Source: Dermacentor variabilis
Taxonomy: Eukaryota > Arthropoda > Arachnida > Ixodida > Ixodidae
Direction of reading: 5' to 3'
Assembly (NCBI RefSeq): GCF_050947875.1
Contig: NC_134576.1
Location: forward strand, 52,762,255 to 52,826,254
Length of the DNA: 64,000 bases
Every line of letters begins with the position of its first letter. Within the stretch, counting starts at the first letter, position 1. Shown here in pieces: positions 11,036 to 21,120 of this stretch. A program made the translations under genes and the position numbers. The notes beneath the pieces are model-generated. The model did no database searches. It was not told the origin of the DNA and saw only the letters and a program-made list of their open reading frames with translations.

Positions 11036-12889
11036 TGAGCTCTTTTAAGGTTCGTAGCAAGGGACAACTTTCTTTTTTTGAACAGACGCAGAAAATACAT
11101 AGGTTCCACTCAAAGATTCTAAGCTATTGCGAGGTAATTCTAATTATTGTGAGTGAATATTGTTGTGAGTTAACTGATGTACCACTGAGGCCGGACTTTC
11201 ATGAGTTTTATGAGCGGAGTGTTTTGACATCCGTGTGCACCCCGCAAGTGCTATTTGGACCGCAGGGCAACCTAGGGCCGACGAGCGCTTGAAGCTATGC
11301 CCGTGCGCCAAAAATAACGTGAGTGAAAAAATAATAATTGCACGATTCGACCTTCAGTAAAAGCACTGCATTCTAGGGACGTCTGGTCGTGAAATATAGG
11401 AGGAGTGTACTATGTATTGCAAGGGGCCTTCATGTGTCAACTAGTGATTATTTGCTCAGACTGGCAAAAAAAAAGAAAGAAAGAATTGGCCATCTCCTTT
11501 AATTTGTGATTGGACGCTCATGCTCGTTTTTTACCTTTATAGACGCACGCGCTCTTATAGATCTTTAGCGCCTTTATTATATTACGTTGATCAAGCGGAT
11601 ATACTTACGGTTGCCAAATTAAGGAACTCATTCGTAGTCACTGTCAAGTCCGGTTGTCCTGTTTGGAGCACCGTTATTCCGTCATGAAACTTCAAGAGGA
11701 AGCTAAAGTTGAGACCATCTGAATGTTCATACTTACTAAGGGACAGTATCGTTAAATTTGCAAGATTTACACCAGTACGCTTCATTCGAACGGGCAAATT
11801 TTGATACTTTCCTTCTTTGCTCTTTGTATGCCCAGAAAAAAGAGACGATAGAAAAAGTGTTTTTAAAAATGTCTTTTCTTGTCCTCACACCTCTTCAAAC
11901 CCCAAAACATTATTATTTGACACTTAAAATCCCTCTCGTTTTTCGCATTTCCCCTTTGACTGGGCGGATAGCTATATCCTTGACAAAATCACGCAAACGC
12001 AGATGACGCCTTGTTATTTAGTAGTTTGTACGCAACCGATGACTGCGAGTTGACGCTGTGGTAGCAATGTTGTGGTGTCGACACGAAACATGGAAGTCGT
12101 TCAGATGCGTTCGAACGGTCTCACAGGAAGCCTGCCGCTGATTGATGTTATCACACCGATAAGAAAACTGAGGCGATTCGCGCGCTTCCACTTTCCCCAA
12201 TGCACTAAAACATAATAGATAAAAGGCTCTGAGGCTCAAATACACGCATTTTAGTAATCACCCGGTACCCGCGCCAAGATTGTTCCCCGCCTAGCGAACC
12301 CACCCAGTCGATCTACACGATGTCGGCCCGTCTGGGCTTCGGAATCAACAAGTATAAGAAAGGTGAATAACTCTATATTTCAGCTTTCGCATAGGTGTTC
12401 TTAAATAAACAATTTTTTTCATGTCTACAGTGTCACCAAAAGAAGTGATGAGCGCATATGTGCGGCGTTATAAACACACGTGTATGTGCTGTCGCCAAAG
12501 GCTGCCGGCACTAGCCTATGCTTCTCTGACGGAGATATGCGATTAGACAGGCGTGTCGATTGACACGGAACGTTGAACGAAGAAAATCTTGCATATCCCT
12601 TGCGCGAAGAACAAGAAAAGTCTGTCGAAATAAGCAGTAACAGCCCATTCAGCGTCCGGATAGGCGGTTCATTTAGGACTTTTTCTAAGTTAAAATAACA
12701 ATCGCAAAAGAAAATCAATGTTGTGGCACCTCCAAGCATACTATTGAATACGGGCAACAACATTTTCTGTCTGACACATGTATAAGTTTACTTCGCGGGG
12801 CGATTGCGCATCTGCAATGTCTGTGCGAGGCGCGTCTGCGAAACTAACCCTGCGGCTGAGTCTTGGGGCGCTATAACGTAAAACCATTT
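11036..12889. other. No recognisable feature
   Basis: Short ORFs only, none with a domain I know. No repeat boundary or promoter-like arrangement was evident. Confidence 0.45.
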
Positions 12890-13240
12890 CAAACTTTTCT
12901 ACCCAGTTCGGCAATCAGCCCTGCGCGGCTGGTGGAATCTTTTTTGGACCACCCCTACTTAACCTGTCTGTCACGCGACGTCATGAAAACCGCTATAGCT
13001 TTCCATCTAATATGACGTACACTCACTGATTATGCATGATTTCACCGAACAAAACAAAAACAGTTACTTCTGATTGCAGGCCTTTTCGCCATTAGCCCTC
13101 GGCTATTGGTCAAAAGTTTTCGGGCTGCGTCCACTTCACCTGCCTATCACACGACGTCACAAAACCACAAAAACTCACGCGTCAAAGTGACGTGTACGCG
13201 TTAAAGATGCACTATTATTCCGAACAAAACTCAATTTTCT
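12890..13240. repeat. Two diverged tandem copies of a roughly 180-bp repeat
   Basis: The stretches at about 12900-13075 and 13080-13245 align by eye through shared landmarks in the same order: cacttaacctgtctgtcacgcgacgtca versus cttcacctgcctatcacacgacgtca (only key bases compared), tgacgtacac/tgacgtgtac, and ccgaacaaaac. They look like old tandem copies of one dispersed repeat. No coding potential was seen. Confidence 0.5.
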
Positions 13241-13869
13241 TCTGAATAGCCGCAGGCTGCCCGTTCCGAAAGGAATAAAAGATGGCTGCCGCCGATGGCT
13301 CAGGCACTGGCTGCTCGCACCTGCCGGAGAGCATGGGTTTATTTGCGAGTAATAAAACATTTTGCGTGGCGGTGTAAGGTTTTCGAACACTTTGGGCATG
13401 TTTGCGACCTCATTCTGGCAACTATTATTTGCCGACGATCCGTTTTCGCGTCATTATTATGCTTCCTTTGCATGCCGACGCGATTTTCCACCAGCCGCCG
13501 CAAGCTAAGTAAGCGAAAGCGGACCAATCGCAGACGCCGGCACCACCCCCTTCATCCGGTTATCGATTTTCAGTGCAGTGGCTCTGTCCCATCGAATCCC
13601 TCTCCACTTGAGCCTGCTCCTCGCTTCTTGTGAGCCAATTAGATAAGACAAGCCGATGAGTGTAGGCAATGTTCTTCTTTTTTTAAGCAAACAAAGGTGA
13701 GTTTCTATGAACGAGGAGATCGTTTGATTGGTCTGTTAATGCAAACCTACGGGTGACCGCCTGATGCTTCCGTCGACGGCTACGCAAATTTGACGTCTGG
13801 AGATTGCAATAAAAGCATATTGGAACAGTTTTACGTTATAAGGCCCTTGATATGGTAAATTATTCCCGC
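13241..13869. other. Unclassified stretch
   Basis: Contains short overlapping ORFs on both strands (for example 13295-13633 plus and 13339-13527 minus), with no recognisable motif. It may belong to the same dispersed repeat as 12890-13240. Confidence 0.35.
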
Positions 13870-13875
13870 CCTGCT

Positions 13876-13955
13876 ATCCGTTGGCATGGCTTAGTGGTGA
13901 AGTACCGGCTTGGGATCTGTTGTTCATAGGGTGGAATCCTGGTGGCGACATTTTC
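13876..13955 (+). mobile_element. Probable tRNA-like SINE head
   Basis: ATGGCTTAGTGGTGAAGTAC resembles a box A region and GGGTGGAATCCTGG, about 35 nt on, a decayed box B; a T-rich run follows. The head resembles the one at 58415-58490 on the other strand (ATGGCTTAATG...CTCGAATCCTG). Sequence decay makes family assignment uncertain. Confidence 0.5.
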
Positions 13956-15009
13956 TTTCTTTTATTGCACTAAAACGCTCTCTCTTGGTTTCTGTATTGA
14001 AAAAATAATATACAGTGCCCAAGCACTGCGTCTTTTACGGGCTAGAGTTCTTTTTCGCAGCAGTACTCCGCGCCTCCCAGCACGCCACGCCTTCACAACG
14101 CCCCAGCATCTAGCGCACGACATCGGGCCTATAATGCGGCATGGCACTGAAAACTGGATACCGGGTTTTGCAATAGGGATATAGCTGTGAACTGCTCCTG
14201 AGCATGCTCACATGAGCAATCAATAGCCGCATCTGAGTTTGTCGCCATAAAATAGTAACTATACTCGCTATGTTCAGTGGACTTCGCAAGTCGTCCAAAC
14301 GAGAGCTTTTTGCACAGCTTCTTAGCTGCAGATTATAAGTTCGCAAGTGACCCATCCACCGAGCATAATATACATTCGAAAGGTCCGTGCCTGCTTTAGA
14401 CATGAAGGTATTGGCTGATAAAACTAAAAGCTCACGCTCCTTCTCAGCTGCTAGTACAAACAAGGACTGTTCTTTCACGAAAGTTTCTACACAATGTAAT
14501 GGGGACCGGGAAACTCAACTGGCTCTTTGAAAGGTTATCGACACCTTCACATGTGCAGTGGTCCCTGTCTTCTTCAGGTACCTTGCAGAAGACTGTCTAT
14601 CCGCTAAGAGGAGCGCTCTGGTCTTCTCTCCTTCGGGACTGCAGCGTACATTCGTCCTAGCATCGATACCGTGCTTAGTTGCTCTGGTAGTCTAATCCCG
14701 TCTTCTGAATTTACGGTGTGCTTACAAGCTGGCCGTCTGCGAGGCAACTATGCTTGTGCTTGAGGTACGCAGTTTTGTCACTTGAGTTCGTTGGTCTGCT
14801 CCACTAGGGTAACCTATTGACTCACTGAGCGTTAAGTTCATGCGGCTTGAATAGACTGTGCAGCTGCATGAACAGGCAGTTCTGAGGCTGACGTGCTTGT
14901 CGTTGCCATTCAGATCGCACATTTCTTAGCACTCAGTGGCATGGCCAACCAAAGGTAGCAGTCTTCCTAATGGCACGGCTCGGACTTCATCCGGAAGTAC
15001 TTTCTGTAT
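13956..15009. other. No recognisable feature
   Basis: Short ORFs only; none carries a domain I recognise. No clear repeat was seen. Confidence 0.4.
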
Positions 15010-15242
15010 GATGTATTGCTCGGGAACACGTGACCTGCACCGTATAGCGACCTCAACACGGTATAGGAGAATTCTGGTATAATTTTTACCACTTGGGACT
15101 TGAATGTGCACCAAATGCAGCGTACCCGGCCGCTGTGGCGTTTTTCCCCCATTGCGATGAGGCCACCGAGGCCGGAATTCGATCCCGCGACCTCGTGTTT
15201 AGCTGCTCAACGCCACAGCCACTAAACCACTATGGCGGGTAT
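15010..15242 (-). mobile_element. tRNA-derived SINE, second family, near full length
   Basis: Minus strand: head CCGCCATAGTGGTTTAGTGG (box A) then GTCGCGGGATCGAATTCCGG (box B), followed by the body (CAATGGGGG..., GGTGCACATTCAAG, GTGGTAAAAATTAT) and a tail. Related copies lie at 23785-23985 and 63917-63995. I know the head and body as a very common tick SINE pattern. Moderately diverged. Confidence 0.75.
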
Positions 15243-17089
15243 AATAGAAGTAGCACGTGTCTTCAGCAGGAACACATACCATGCAACATCATGTTAAGCA
15301 AAAGTCGGTAAACAAATTAAAGGTAATAGCATCTTAGAAAACGATCGAATCAGTCCTATAAGAGCGACTTTTGATAACCTGTATTAAAGGGGCTGCTAGT
15401 AACCGACGTCTTTATAAAGAATTACCTGGGAACTTGTGCATAAACTTAACAAACGTTCTGTACAATGCACAATTCTTACTAGTGTAACTGCATTTTCAAA
15501 CGATCTAGAAGATCAGTGTTATTCAACTACTTGTAGTGGCCAGCTTTCTGTTGTTCCCGAAAAAAAAAACATGGTCAAGACAGGGGAACCAGGCGGTAAT
15601 ATTGCATGCATAAACAACGATAATTCATTACGCTTTCAGAGTTATATCTTTATTTGGGAACCATTAAATACAATGACACGTTTTAAAACCGGCGCACCGG
15701 CATGTTTTTCGGATCATCGCTGGAGCCCATGCTTTTATAGTATATTCTGATTTATCGTCCTCAACCGCCTTCGCGCAGGTCTATCTGACACGCCTATTAT
15801 GTGATTACTTCATTGTTCTAAAAAAAGCACCGACATTACTATTGTGACAGCCAAGGGTCCAATATCCTAATCGACAATTCGCTTTCCCTGTCTTGTACAG
15901 AGCTGGGCAAACATACTTTGCAGTTGCATCATAATGCGATACAAGATACACAGGTAACAACTGTGTGAGATGCTGATACAAGATACTACCGCAATTATTG
16001 TATCCAATACGATATTCTTCATTTGTATCTTAAAATAATTCGACGCATTCGCAAATTTCTTATTATAGATCTATATAATGTAGCAGCAAACGCGTATGCA
16101 GAAAAATGTTTGCTAGGAAATATTTAACACCGACTAACCGTGTTTCATTTGAATGAAATGTCTGTTAGTCTCTCAAATTTCTTGTCTTTCTTGCTTAAAG
16201 TATAATAAAACCATGTTACAGCATGTCGTTCACATGAACCAGTACTGCTGCAACGTGCAGGCAGCTACATATATGCGTCGCATTGACTTCATAGGCTTTC
16301 ACAAGCCTCCATATAGCGCATGTGAGCGCTCGGACATTACGCTATGTACACCATAATAATGGGTTGTGCGTAGTTTAGGATGAAATTCTGCCGGGCTTTG
16401 TAGTGCGTGCTCGGTGAATTTTGTATTGGTGGTGCGTCACACATTCGTACTTCGTACTGGCGAGCTGGCCCTGGTGGGAGAGGTGTTGGTTGACGGACGA
16501 CGCGCACATCGCGCGTTCGGCACGGCAGCTGTATCATGGTGCACTCAGCATCCTGAAACTTCCTGGCGCATTATCAGCTGCTTCGCTGCGTTGCATTTAT
16601 GCGTGTGTGGTCATAGTGCAGCGGACTTTAGTTAGGCCATTTTACTAGCCTAACGACTTTAGGACGAAAGTAAAATTGCTTTATTGGTTATTAGCATTCC
16701 ACGTGACTATGCTACGAGTTTTTTTGCGCCTTTATGTAGCTGGATTTACCGCTCCGGACGTGCAGTATGTTTTTTTCGGGTGCGCTGGTTGACCCAGTGT
16801 GGCCGAGGATGGTTGTAATTTCAATAAATAAATAAATAAATTTTCATTTTCGCCGCAGGCAATACATTGTTACTGCGAAAATAGGGGTCCAGAGAAAAAA
16901 GAAAGCAGCATCTGTGCAGCTTGACTAAGCTCTAGCCACCCGTACAGCAACAGTGACACGACGATTTGTTATATGGATTCAGTTATATAACCATCAGCAA
17001 ATAAAGAGACGATCAGACACTTCCATGACAAATGACAGTTACAAGAACAATTACACAGCATACATATTTCAATGAACAATTACGATGAG
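15243..17089. other. Mostly unexplained; short AT-rich and simple repeats
   Basis: A gatacaagatac motif recurs around 15930-16000, and an aata tetranucleotide run lies at about 16822-16840. Short ORFs near 16414-16648 overlap in two frames without recognisable motifs. No gene is supported. Confidence 0.4.
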
Positions 17090-17120
17090 CAAAACGTGAA
17101 CAATGTCAATGCAGGAGCCA

Positions 17121-17160
17121 ACGTTTCGACAAGTGGACTTGTCATCTTCAAGGCGACGTA
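17121..17160 (-). ncRNA. Hammerhead-ribozyme-like motif in PLE-A 3' region
   Basis: Minus strand, in order: ACGTC (GUC cleavage triplet), a very short spacer, TTGAAGA (compare core CUGANGA), stem II GACAAG/CTTGTC with a TCCA loop, then GAAA and CGT. ACG before TC can pair with CGT after GAAA as stem III. PLEs are known to carry small hammerheads. Departures here: T instead of the first core C, one extra base before stem II, and almost no stem I, so activity is doubtful. Confidence 0.5.
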
Positions 17161-17179
17161 TGCTTTCCTCGCCACAGTA

Positions 17180-17191
17180 TATATAGGTGAG
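17180..17191. repeat. Target-site duplication (left) of palindromic insertion
   Basis: The 12-mer tatataggtgag recurs exactly at 17352-17363 and brackets the 160-bp palindromic insertion. Confidence 0.8.
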
Positions 17192-17351
17192 CACAATGCG
17201 TTGGCGGGCTAGTTGGTGCGAATCCATGAATACTTTGTTAAGCGCAAAAAGACAGACACAAGAAAGACGACAGGACAAGGCGCTAGTCCTGTCGCCTTGT
17301 CCTGTCGTCTTTCTTGTGTCTGTCTTTTTGCGCTTAACAAAGTATTCAAGG
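17192..17351 (-). mobile_element. Palindromic (snapback) short retroposon inside PLE-A
   Basis: Perfect 55-bp inverted arms (17228-17282 and 17293-17347) are separated by 10 nt, with about 36 bp of unpaired sequence on one side containing GGGCTAGTTGGTGCG. A 12-bp TSD flanks the whole, so it arrived as one insertion. A second insertion with the same layout and a related GGGCCAGTTGGTAC motif is at 60238-60346. The unpaired end may be the 3' end of a PLE-type transcript read on the minus strand (ACCAACTAGCCC), with the far arm made by template switching. No coding capacity. Confidence 0.75.
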
Positions 17352-17363
17352 TATATAGGTGAG
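17352..17363. repeat. Target-site duplication (right) of palindromic insertion
   Basis: Exact copy of 17180-17191. Confidence 0.8.
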
Positions 17364-17812
17364 GTTCTTCTAAAGGGGAGAGGGTGTAAGGCGGGAGGGT
17401 GCGGCAACGAGGGAAGGTGTGTTAGCGTGTCGAATTGAGAGTAAAGGAACGCTGTGCACAAGGCCAAGGCCAGGCCCCCCCTCCCCCCATCCCCCCCACT
17501 CCAGTCTGTCAACGCACGTGTGTCAAGCCGGCGTGTCAAGGCCGTCTGACACGCCGGCTGAAAAAAAAGGAATGGAAAGGGAAAAAGAAAGGGGGGGGAT
17601 GAGCCAATAAATCAAATTAGGTGCTGTTGCCTATAGCCTGCAATTTAGCACAGCGAATAGATTCTAAAGCTGCCTTTGAAACGTTTATGCCTATTGGTGT
17701 TGCAATGTCTTGAACTTATGGATAAGGTATGATTCTCTGTATTTTCTTTCTCGTTCAGAAAGGAATTTTGACTGTAAGATGTTGAGTTAAGTTCATCAAA
17801 GTTATGACCTGG
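17364..17812. other. Low-complexity purine/pyrimidine-rich 3' region of PLE-A
   Basis: Contains G-rich, C-rich (ccccccctccccccc-like) and A/G-rich runs at about 17380-17605. It includes a tandem of tgtcaagccg and tgtcaaggccg near 17521-17545 and a nearby acacgccggc inverted motif. No coding signal beyond frames forced open by low complexity. Confidence 0.4.
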
Positions 17813-18184
17813 TTAGCTGAAATGCTCGGCGACGGCTTTGGGAAGCTTTCTAGCTGTGTCCGTGTGATGTCCATTTAATTTGATGTTCATTGATTTTCCG
17901 GTTTCACCGATATATTGTTTCTTACAGAAGGAACATTCAAGCATATAAATCACATCCGAACTTGTGCAAGTGAAGCTAGATTTGACTTCATGCGTATAAC
18001 TATTTGCGGTGCTTTTAATTTTAATGTCATGTTGAAGGTGCCTGCAGGTTTCGCACCTAGGGCGACAACATGGTTTTATTACGGGGGAATGCCGTTGGCT
18101 GACTTTTGCGTGCACTAACATCGCTTTAAAGTTCGTGTTTCGGCGATAGGCAACCCTAAGTACATCCGGGAACGCTTTTCGCAA
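17813..18184 (-). pseudogene. PLE-A GIY-YIG endonuclease domain
   Basis: Reads VIYMLECSFCKKQYIGETG, i.e. the GIY- and YIG-type strands, followed by LNGHH and a C-terminal AVAEHF containing the conserved Glu. Before it comes a Cys/His cluster (CCRPRCETCRHL) common in Penelope proteins between RT and endonuclease. The arginine usually found after YIGETG is not obvious (SMNIKLNGHH), a possible catalytic loss. It nicks target DNA for integration in intact elements. Confidence 0.8.
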
Positions 18185-18277
18185 ACGCTCGTTACTTGAT
18201 AATATGGGGTGGTATTTTCTTAGGATGTTGTTTATGTGTGGCAGTGCATTAGAATATTGTGTTATAAAGGCCAGAGG

Positions 18278-19850
18278 TCAGTCAGATTCTAGTGTAGGCT
18301 GTCTCTTCGCCAATTCCGACTGTCTCTCCAATCTTGAGGCGGCATCATAAGCTCTATCGAGAGCAACTTGGGGATAGTTCCTTTCTTCTAGCGCTGTTTT
18401 AAGGTCATTTAGGTGGTGAATATAATCATGGCCCTCGCTGCAGATTCTTCTTATACGTTTCGCTTGTCCGACAAAAATTCCTTCCTTCCAATGTCGCGGG
18501 TGATAACTGTTGTAGTCTAAATATTGCTGGCTATCTGTAGGCTTCCGGTAAAGTGTCATTCTCAGTTTCCCGTTTTCTATGTAGACCGTCGTGTCCAGGA
18601 AGTTGATCTGACTAGGAGAGTGGTGAGTAGTAAATTTAATACTCGGGTGAAAGCAATTGAAATGGCAAATTATCCGGTTAAGACGCTTGTGCCGTGTTCC
18701 CATATTATAAATATGTCGTAAATGTAACGAAGATAGGTGTGGGGTTTTAAAGGGTAGGATTTCAGCACGTCTGCTTCAATCTGTCCCATGAAAATGCTCG
18801 CATACGAGGGAACGAATGGCGTACCCATGCTAGTGCCGAAAGTTTGCAGGTCATGAATAGAATCGAATTGGAAATAGTTGAGCGTGATAACTAACCTAAG
18901 GAGCGATAAGTAAGGTTCAGGAGCGTGCGCTTAGGGATTGATTGCGAGGGATCTAGAAACGGCTTCAATTCCTTCACTCATGGGAACGTTGGTGTAAAGG
19001 GCAGAAATATCCAAAGTGACTAGAATAGCGCGGTCGGAAAGGATTTGGTTGGCGTTGATGCCGTCGATAATCCGAAGGAAGTGCGGCGTGTCTTGAACGA
19101 AAGATGGAAGAGTGGTGGTATGTTTGACAGGTGGTGATTTAAGAATTTAGATAGTGACTCAGTAGGTGTGTTGTTAATAGACACAATAGGCCGACCTGAG
19201 ATTTCTGCTCTAAATAATTCTTCGACCGGAACTTTATGTATTTTAGGAAGAAGATAAAGGCGGCCAGCTTTTATCTGAATATCATGAAGTGACATTCAGA
19301 TTGCGTGATTAGTTCCCTGGACAGTAGCTCCGCTATTGTGTTTATCACAATATTGCTGTAATCTGAAGTTGGGTTAGAGTCGAGTTTTCTGTAATGGGTT
19401 TGGTTGCTCAGTTGTTTAGAGGCCTCATTCTTGTACTTTTCTATAGGCCAGATTACGATACTGCCGCCTTTTTCTACTGGTTTTATTACAATATGATTCC
19501 TTTGCGAAAGTTCTTTAAGGATTAGCTGTTGAGCGGGGGTGAAATTTTTGCGTATAAGGCAACGCCGCGCTGACTGTAGAAGTTTCTTTGATATCAGTTT
19601 TATGTATAAATCGAGGTCTAGGCACTGTTCGGTTTCCCGTGTCCACGTGCTAGGTGGTCTAAGAGAGTCTCTATCTTCTTTTCCTACATCTGGTCTATCG
19701 AAAAAGAACTCCTTGATGCGTACGCGTCGTGAAAACTCTGTTATATCTTCGTGGAGTTGATATTCGTTTACTGCGTTGTTCGTCGGACAAAACGTTAGAC
19801 CACGTTTCAGGAGATCAACTTCTTCGGGGCTTAGACTCTGAGATATGTCT
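18278..19850 (-). pseudogene. PLE-A reverse transcriptase, broken
   Basis: Successive blocks on the minus strand: NHIVIKPVEKGGSIVIW (about 19440-19520), LYLLPKIHKVPVEE and GRPIVSINNTPTES (19020-19295), GTSMGTPFVPSYASIFMGQ and YLRYIYDIFIIW (about 18700-18850), and NFLDTTVYIENGKLRMTLYR (18278-18703). All are Penelope-type RT signatures. The catalytic YIDD box reads YIYD: the first Asp codon GAC is TAC at about 18725-18727. A TAA stop lies near 18933 and frames change between pieces. Clearly non-functional. Confidence 0.85.
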
Positions 19851-19867
19851 GTTACAGTGCTGCAGCG

Positions 19868-20134
19868 CTATGGACGCTCGCCTGTAGGACAGTCGGTGGA
19901 GCTACGCGCTGCAAGGGTTACATTAGTTTCTTTGGATGGATCTGCAGCTCTAATATCTTTGCGCTGGTATTTATCTAGTAACTTTTCCTCCTTAGATTGG
20001 ACGAATCGTTTAAGTTCCCTTCTTTCCGGTTCAGATAACTTTATGCTGTCGAGTCGATCAGCAATTATCAGAAGTTGTTCCTTGCAGTGTTCTTCGAGAA
20101 TGTCAATAAGGGAGAGCGATGCATTTTCGAGCAC
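19868..20134 (-). pseudogene. PLE-A N-terminal charged helical region
   Basis: 88-codon piece rich in Glu, Lys and Leu (SLIDILEEHCKEQLLIIADR, then SEPERRELKRFVQSKEEKLL), matching the coiled N-terminal region expected before the RT in Penelope proteins. Its position upstream of the RT on the same strand supports this. No ATG context decides a start, and the element 5' end is unclear. Confidence 0.55.
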
Positions 20135-20260
20135 AGCATTCCACTTTAATAATAGTCTGGAGGGTAAAGAACCGAGGGCGCATCTAACTTTAATTCCGAG
20201 ACCATTCGGGATTTTGCTCTGTTTAATGCAGCTAGCGTAAGTTTTTAGGTGAAATCTGTA

Positions 20261-20530
20261 ATTTGTTTGTTTGGCGACGAGTTTGCCCGATTGGAGGAAA
20301 GGGGAGATTTGTTGCTGCGTGTGCTATCCCTAGTGCGTGGTAGTCATATCTGTTTGGTTCGGGCAGACATCCGGGGCGAAAAATCTTCAGGTGGTGTCTT
20401 TTTACGCTTAATTTTCTTGTCGAGGCCTACACCAACGTCTGTATGTGTATCTGTCTGCGTATCGGTATGCTTATTAGTGTGTGTAGCTTATGTCAGGATT
20501 GGGGGCTCAATCCCATCGCTCGTGATCGGT
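20261..20530. other. PLE-A 5' flank, no clear feature
   Basis: Contains a short gtatctgtctgcgtatcggtatg-type T/G-rich run near 20440-20475. No motif was recognised. Confidence 0.35.
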
Positions 20531-20885
20531 TGTCAAGATTGGAGTCCGGCATGAATTCGAAGGTAGCTGGCCCATGCCGTCGTCCAACTTATCCACGCTG
20601 AGGACTTTGATGAAGGGAAGCACTGCTTGTCATCGAGAACGAGGAATATGGGTTTATTTACAGTATTTATATCAGTCTAACATGACTGTTTGAGAAAGTA
20701 CATCAGTCTAACATGACTGCTTGAGAGAGATACTCAGTCCAACATGACTGTTTACGAGAAGTGTGTCGAGCATCCGCCCAACAGCAGTTTTTTAAACACT
20801 CGGTCCTCCCGCGATACAAGGTGATGCGAACGTTCGTTTAGTCATCGCAAACTAGCCGCCTCTCCGCAGGATGGTTTACAAACAC
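20531..20885 (-). repeat. Probable solo LTR of an LTR retrotransposon
   Basis: Minus strand would start TGTTTGTAAACC and end CAATCTTGACA (TG...CA). It contains a TATA-like ATATAAATACTG (about 20660), an AATAAA signal just downstream, and three tandem 31-bp units upstream of the TATA, as in a U3 region. No adjacent gag or pol was found and no clear 4-6 bp TSD, so solo-LTR status is inferred and the outer edge (near a CA microsatellite) is uncertain. Confidence 0.5.
20673..20765 (-). repeat. Three tandem 31-bp units in the LTR
   Basis: Units start at 20673, 20704 and 20735, each beginning cagtc(t/c)aacatgactg. They lie just upstream of the LTR's TATA-like box on the minus strand, where repeated enhancer or upstream elements are common. 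Confidence 0.75.
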
Positions 20886-21120
20886 ACATGCACACACACA
20901 CGTGTTTACGGTCCGAAACCAACACCACACAAATTTCATAGAACTCGGAGCCGTTCCTGGTAGCGCGTTGTCTTGCGTCTTGGTCAGGGCGTGGGGAGGA
21001 GCGCAAAACGGCGTTCCCGTGGCAACTCGCGCACCCGCAGCAAATCATGTCCGCGTTGGGGAGTTTGGTAACAATAGTTGGCGGCGGTTTCAGCACAAAG
21101 CCTGCTTCATCGAACGCATC

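Larger units (their letters stand above)
17090..20260 (-). mobile_element. Penelope-like element A (degraded)
   Basis: Minus-strand order is an N-terminal charged helical region, Penelope-type RT, GIY-YIG endonuclease, then a 3' region with a hammerhead-like motif. RT plus C-terminal GIY-YIG is diagnostic of Penelope-like elements (PLEs), which prime on nicked target DNA. Coding pieces lie in several frames with stops. A 160-bp palindromic insertion sits in the 3' region at 17192-17351. End boundaries are approximate. Confidence 0.85.

Noticed and set aside
10705..11292. 195-codon plus-strand ORF
   Set aside because: It is made of two SINE copies read in frame; the same peptide start appears on the opposite strand in the inverted copy.
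17069..17539. 156-codon minus-strand ORF
   Set aside because: It crosses the palindromic insertion and low-complexity G/C runs; no protein motif.
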